Shown here piece by piece: positions 60,799 to 64,000 of a stretch of 64,000 bases of DNA. Numbering within the stretch: position 1 is the stretch's first letter; every line of letters begins with the position of its first letter. The DNA is from Taibaiella koreensis. GTDB taxonomy: Bacteria; Bacteroidota; Bacteroidia; Chitinophagales; Chitinophagaceae. Under the pieces are notes generated by a model. The model saw only the letters and a list, made by a program, of their open reading frames with translations, did no database searches and was not told the origin of the DNA. The position numbers and the translations under genes are program-made. The stretch is from assembly GCF_003545715.1 (NCBI RefSeq), contig NZ_QVNU01000002.1, positions 496,001 through 560,000 of the forward strand. The letters run 5' to 3'.

Positions 60799-61530
60799 AT
60801 GTCTGCTGCATTGGTCTGTAAAGCGCATGGTACTGTGATCCGCTATCTGCATGTATGTCAGCATCTCTATAACAGCTATAAAGAGGAAGCGGTGCCCGAA
60901 GCCCTTGAAGTGCATTTTAAGGGCACTTTACGTCTGTGCGTTGCTTGCTATACTGCCTACGAAAAACAGCATTTCCCGGAGCATAATTTTTACGACCTTG
61001 TCGGGGAATGCCTGGAACACGACGATCCCGGTATGGAACAAAAGCTCGAGGACCTCAGTGGACTATACGAGACGTACTGCAAAGCGATCGGTGAACATTA
61101 TTTTTGCGGACATTGCTTCGATGAGCTCCGGATCCGTAATGCCCGCCGGCTCGGACAGCCGCTACCTTTTATCCCCTATGAGCAAACACTCGATCATCGT
61201 GACACAGATACCCTGGGCCGGCTTGAAACATATCTGACCGGGCACTTTACTTTTGCCACCTCGGAGTACATCCGCCCTGGTGAACCAGCGCTTTTTCTCA
61301 GACAGGGAAACATCAGCAGCCCGCTGGAGATCGCCATTTACCATGTAACCGAGGCTCATGAACAGGAAGCATTGCTTCAATTGATCGATCACTTCTTTGC
61401 TTCAATAGAAAAGTTTCAACGGCGGGTTTGTTTTTTTGAAAAAGAAACCTGGATCGAAACGCAGTATGAAAATGGGGTCGGTCGTACCTGGGTTCCCGAA
61501 GCGCCGTTGAAAGCAATTCTGATCTCCTGA
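60799..61530 (+). CDS. Cys-rich protein of unknown function
   Basis: 243 residues from the ATG at 60799; the frame can be read from a TTG at 60766. No signal peptide. Two Cys pairs (LRLCVACYTAY and YFCGHCFDEL) and several His (HLYNSYKE, HFPEHNFY) suggest a structural zinc site. The C-terminal half is mixed alpha/beta (ALFLRQGNISSPLEIAIYHV). It is a single gene after the barrel gene, with no clear partner. I do not recognise the family. Confidence 0.65.
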   Translation: MSAALVCKAHGTVIRYLHVCQHLYNSYKEEAVPEALEVHFKGTLRLCVACYTAYEKQHFPEHNFYDLVGECLEHDDPGMEQKLEDLSGLYETYCKAIGEHYFCGHCFDELRIRNARRLGQPLPFIPYEQTLDHRDTDTLGRLETYLTGHFTFATSEYIRPGEPALFLRQGNISSPLEIAIYHVTEAHEQEALLQLIDHFFASIEKFQRRVCFFEKETWIETQYENGVGRTWVPEAPLKAILIS

Positions 61531-61709
61531 GGAATATCCATCTTATTTTTTCCCTTAAGAACGATCTCAAAACGACCACATTTGTGGTTTCTTGCGCAAA
61601 ACAGCCTGACTTTCCGGGTAAAATCCCCCAAATGGCGGGGTTAAAAACCACTAGTCAAGAAAACAATACCACTTATAAAGTGGTACGGGAATTTTGCATT
61701 GGGGGATGA

Positions 61710-61717
61710 TATCTTTG
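61710..61717 (+). promoter_or_regulatory. Bacteroidota -7 promoter octamer
   Basis: TATCTTTG matches the TAnnTTTG consensus exactly and lies 23 bp before the ATG of a 48-codon gene. A convincing -33 element at the standard spacing is not seen (TTTTG is nearer, at 61692). Just upstream is an ACCACTT/AAGTGGT palindrome around 61669-61685. Confidence 0.6.
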
Positions 61718-61740
61718 AATAGAAATCAAAAAAGGATCCC

Positions 61741-61887
61741 ATGAAACTGTTCCATTTGCCCAAGCTCGCACTGACGGCGACCAAGGTCCCTTCAGTTTAC
61801 GGTGTGTACACCATTGTAAAAGGAAACCTGCGGTTGTTCGGTCTGAACATCAAAATGCAAACTACTGTCCGGTTCAATCAAGGCTAA
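61741..61887 (+). CDS. Small 48-residue protein with its own promoter and terminator
   Basis: This frame is short but is framed like a gene: TATCTTTG at 61710, AAAGGA (61731-61735 region) before the ATG, and a strong terminator 75 bases after the stop. The product starts MKLFHLPKLALTATKVPSVY, has a hydrophobic middle (VYTIVKGNLRLFGLNIKMQ) and ends VRFNQG. It is basic and has no Cys. It could be a small membrane-associated protein, a peptide precursor or an antitoxin-free toxin; I recognise no family. Confidence 0.5.
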   Translation: MKLFHLPKLALTATKVPSVYGVYTIVKGNLRLFGLNIKMQTTVRFNQG

Positions 61888-61962
61888 TTGTTAGTGATCA
61901 TAGTGACGTTGTTTTATAGTTAATCCGAGTGTTTTTGTTTTGGTTGTTTTTGTATTCAACAT

Positions 61963-61987
61963 AAAGGCCGTTCTTAGAACGGCCTTT
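61963..61987. terminator. Terminator after the small gene
   Basis: AAAGGCCGTTC and GAACGGCCTTT form a perfect 11-bp stem with a three-base loop, followed by TACTTTTTT. It suits the rightward small gene and could also work leftward. Confidence 0.85.
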
Positions 61988-62070
61988 TACTTTTTTGACA
62001 AAGCAAGCTATATATTATTGAAACGGCGACTGGAAAATATGGGCCTGGCGTCATCTGCCACATAAAAAAA

Positions 62071-62095
62071 GAAGCCGCTCCTGGAGAACGGCTTC
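62071..62095 (-). terminator. Intrinsic terminator of tssC
   Basis: On the minus strand GAAGCCG and CGGCTTC form a 7-bp stem around an 11-base loop (with further pairing inside), followed directly by seven T. It lies 20 bases beyond the tssC stop and shows that the gene is the last, or only, gene of its transcript. Confidence 0.85.
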
Positions 62096-62114
62096 GCTTT
62101 CATGGTCGTTTTTT

Positions 62115-63494
62115 TTATTGCTGGTCGTAGCTGGTATCCCATGCATTGCCATCGTCGCCTTTTTGCCCATCCATCTTGATCATAAAGTTCTTGGCCGGGA
62201 AATAAGGTTTCATATGAATATCAAGATGAATGCGGTCCTTTTGATGAGGATCCTGCTCAAAACGACGTATGGTGAAGTCTTCGATCAGCTTATCGGGTCC
62301 CGTAATGCTATCGAGAAACTTCACGATCTGGCTCATCAGGTCTTTGCGCGTGTTGGCATTGAAGTTCTCAAAAGCGCGGCGGTTAAGAAAATCCATTAAT
62401 ACCTTGGTCACGTAATCGAATACACGCACAACAGAATAGGTTTGCAAACCCAGGTTGTCGCCATTGAACAGGGTCTTGGCCGAGAAGGCCATTACTTTGC
62501 CGTACTCTTTGACCATAGGTACCAGACCCATTTTTTCCAGGTTGGCGATCTCGCTTTTCTTCAGGTCAAATTTCACGCCGTCGACTTCATTCATGCTACC
62601 AAATTTTTTACCGGCTGTTACCTGGCTCATGAGGGTGCGGTAGATCTTACCTGCCAGCGCGCCGGAGGGCGGCACATACAGGTCTTCCTCCTCGCCCAGC
62701 TCGTCAAATTTGCCGCGGCCTACCAGCCAGTTGCAGCTCATCATCACGTTGGAGCGATACTTGTCGCCACCGGTAAGATTGGCCAGCTCAAACATTTCCA
62801 TCACATCGTCGGGAGCATCGAGGTGCTCAAAGTCGGTTACCAGCATTACTTTATTTTCGTGCGCCATTTTGGCCCATTTTTCCACTACCTTATTGCTGCC
62901 CAGGTAACCCGGCACGATCATAATGCTGTAGTTGTTGCGCAGGTCAAGCCGGTCGTAATTCTTTTTCAGCTCTTCGCCTATATGATCGATAAAGCGGGTA
63001 TTGTCCAGATCTTTCAGCTGATCGGCTTCACAATTGATAAAGGATACATTCTTTAGCTTGTCGCCTTCGGTGTTTTTAAAGAACAGCGCCACATTACGAT
63101 AAGAGCGTTCCAGGTCGCGCGATTCTTCGACAGCGCGGGACAGGTTCTTTTCCAGCACTTTCTGGCTCTGCTCGGCTCTTTGCTCACTCAGATCCACCAT
63201 TTCTGAGATCTCCTTGCCCGATTCCAGCACCTGGGCCCATACGGAAAGTGCCTTCTGCAGGGCTTCCCTTTCTCCTTTCTTCTGCGACTCGGTGAGGAAG
63301 ATATTACGGCGGGCCTTACGGTCGGGGTTTAGGTTCTGTGCCCCGTCTATAGAGGACTCTATCAGGTCGAAGCCGCCAAACCGGGCGAGCTTGTCCACAC
63401 CGGTTTTGAGGAACTCGAGGGGGTTCTTGATCGCTTGGCGTTCCTGTACCGGTGCTTGTTCTCCCGCGGCTTGTTGTTGCAGTTCTTCGCTCAT
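62115..63494 (-). CDS. tssC: T6SS sheath large subunit TssC (DUF5458 type), solitary
   Basis: 459 residues, the usual size for Bacteroidota TssC. Recognisable blocks are KNPLEFLKTGVDKLARFGGF, SIMIVPGYLGSNKVVEKWAK, VMLVTDFEHLDAPDDVMEMF, SNVMMSCNWLVGRGKF, VYVPPSGALAGKIY-like LYVPPSGALAGKIYRTL and the C-terminal sheath part ending NFMIKMDGQKGDDGNAWD. TssC polymerises with TssB into the contractile sheath. In standard T6SS(iii) loci tssB lies immediately upstream; here the 500 bp upstream hold only tandem repeats, and a terminator follows. It is thus an orphan, 20 kb from the spike-containing cluster. Confidence 0.88.
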   Translation of the reverse strand: MSEELQQQAAGEQAPVQERQAIKNPLEFLKTGVDKLARFGGFDLIESSIDGAQNLNPDRKARRNIFLTESQKKGEREALQKALSVWAQVLESGKEISEMVDLSEQRAEQSQKVLEKNLSRAVEESRDLERSYRNVALFFKNTEGDKLKNVSFINCEADQLKDLDNTRFIDHIGEELKKNYDRLDLRNNYSIMIVPGYLGSNKVVEKWAKMAHENKVMLVTDFEHLDAPDDVMEMFELANLTGGDKYRSNVMMSCNWLVGRGKFDELGEEEDLYVPPSGALAGKIYRTLMSQVTAGKKFGSMNEVDGVKFDLKKSEIANLEKMGLVPMVKEYGKVMAFSAKTLFNGDNLGLQTYSVVRVFDYVTKVLMDFLNRRAFENFNANTRKDLMSQIVKFLDSITGPDKLIEDFTIRRFEQDPHQKDRIHLDIHMKPYFPAKNFMIKMDGQKGDDGNAWDTSYDQQ

Positions 63495-63679
63495 GGCGTT
63501 TCTTTTAAAGGTTTAAGTGCTGATTTGCTACTGCAAAGTACAATGAATGCGGAGGCAGGCCAATACGTAAAAAGACGTAATTTGACTCATGGGCATGCGG
63601 ATTTGTGGTCAGCGAAGCCATATAGATACGCCCACATATAGCCGCTATGCTACATAATTGGTATGCTTTACAGACATGG

Positions 63680-63934
63680 CGCCCCTACAGGACGCTGATG
63701 GCTTTCTTTTTACACTACAAACATTGCACCCCTACGGGGCGCTGATGGCTTTCCTCTTACACTACAAACATTGCACCCCTATGGGGCGCTGATGGCTTTC
63801 CTTTTACACTACAAACATTGCACCCCTATGGGGCGCTGATGGCTTTCCTTTTACACTACAAACATTGCACCCCTATGGGGCGCTGATGGCTTTCCACTTA
63901 TGTGACTACAAACATGGCGCCCCTACGGGGCGCT
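63680..63934. repeat. 47-bp tandem repeat, about 5.4 copies
   Basis: Copies start at 63680, 63727, 63774, 63821 and 63868 (period exactly 47) with a partial one at 63918. Each holds CACCCCTATGGGGCGCTGAT or the variant CGCCCCTACGGGGCGC, itself a small hairpin, then GGCTTTCCTTTTACACTACA and AACATTG. Copies differ at few positions, and there are no variable spacers, so it is not a CRISPR array. It lies upstream of tssC. Confidence 0.9.
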
Positions 63935-63949
63935 ACCGGTCACAACGTA

Positions 63950-63981
63950 AACAGCCGGCATGTTGCGACATGCCGGCTGTT
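63950..63981. terminator. Strong palindrome at the right edge
   Basis: ACAGCCGGCATGT and ACATGCCGGCTGT form a perfect 13-bp stem (14 with the next pair) around TGCG. TGCTATAAAA follows. It is probably the terminator of a leftward gene outside the window, or of the repeat region. Confidence 0.55.
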
Positions 63982-64000
63982 GCTATAAAATGAGGTATGG

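Noticed and set aside
63680-63934. CRISPR array
   Set aside because: The whole 47-bp unit is repeated almost unchanged, so there are no variable spacers, and no cas gene is present.

Overview
The window comes from a member of the phylum Bacteroidota, most likely near Chitinophagaceae. The evidence is a type IX secretion C-terminal sorting domain, LytS-type and HWE-type sensor kinases paired with LytTR regulation, two DUF4252 proteins behind an ECF sigma factor, class I lanthipeptide-type leaders, a TonB-type outer-membrane beta-barrel family protein, a DUF5458-type TssC sheath protein and a TAnnTTTG promoter octamer. Base composition is close to 50 percent G+C. I saw no rRNA, tRNA or CRISPR array.

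Layout. 1-3.8 kb: the 3' part of a LytS-like histidine kinase, three 21-bp-phased repeats, and a large T9SS-secreted protein. 3.9-12.4 kb (minus strand): a TPR-CHAT protease, then a LodB-like flavoprotein coupled to a protein that fuses a catalase-like domain to a LodA/GoxA-type quinoprotein oxidase. 12.4-14.4 kb: a 130-bp IS-derived inverted-repeat remnant, an alpha/beta hydrolase and a frameshifted gene.

14.4-38.3 kb is the most notable part: sixteen tightly packed minus-strand genes. In order of transcription they encode a 1149-residue protein, a beta-rich protein, a VgrG-like spike, an unknown, a TssK-like baseplate candidate, a tail-anchored P-loop GTPase with fibronectin-like repeats, a GAP1-like membrane protein, a membrane-anchored periplasmic protein, a J-domain protein, an outer-membrane barrel, two exported proteins, an exported 936-residue TPR protein, a PKD-domain membrane protein, and a Fic/Doc-tipped toxin with a probable immunity protein. 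I read this as an undescribed T6SS-like envelope-spanning delivery machine built around a GTPase. No sheath, tube or ClpV gene lies in the cluster; a solitary tssC lies near 62.8 kb. At 38.8-42.9 kb there are two facing HExxH proteins, an unknown and a degenerate HNH-like protein, which may be an accessory module.

43-48 kb: a lipoprotein, a palindromic repeat, a TPR-HWE kinase/LytTR response-regulator pair, an AraC regulator and a VOC protein. 48-51.5 kb: two orphan lanthipeptide-like precursors flank a histone-like protein and an ECF sigma-DUF4252 operon. 51.5-61.5 kb: dihydroorotase, LemA and HtpX, a lipoprotein, a BlaI/BlaR1-type pair with an odd coiled coil, a TonB-type barrel and a Cys-rich protein. 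61.7-64 kb: a 48-codon gene with its own promoter and terminator, tssC, and a 47-bp tandem repeat.
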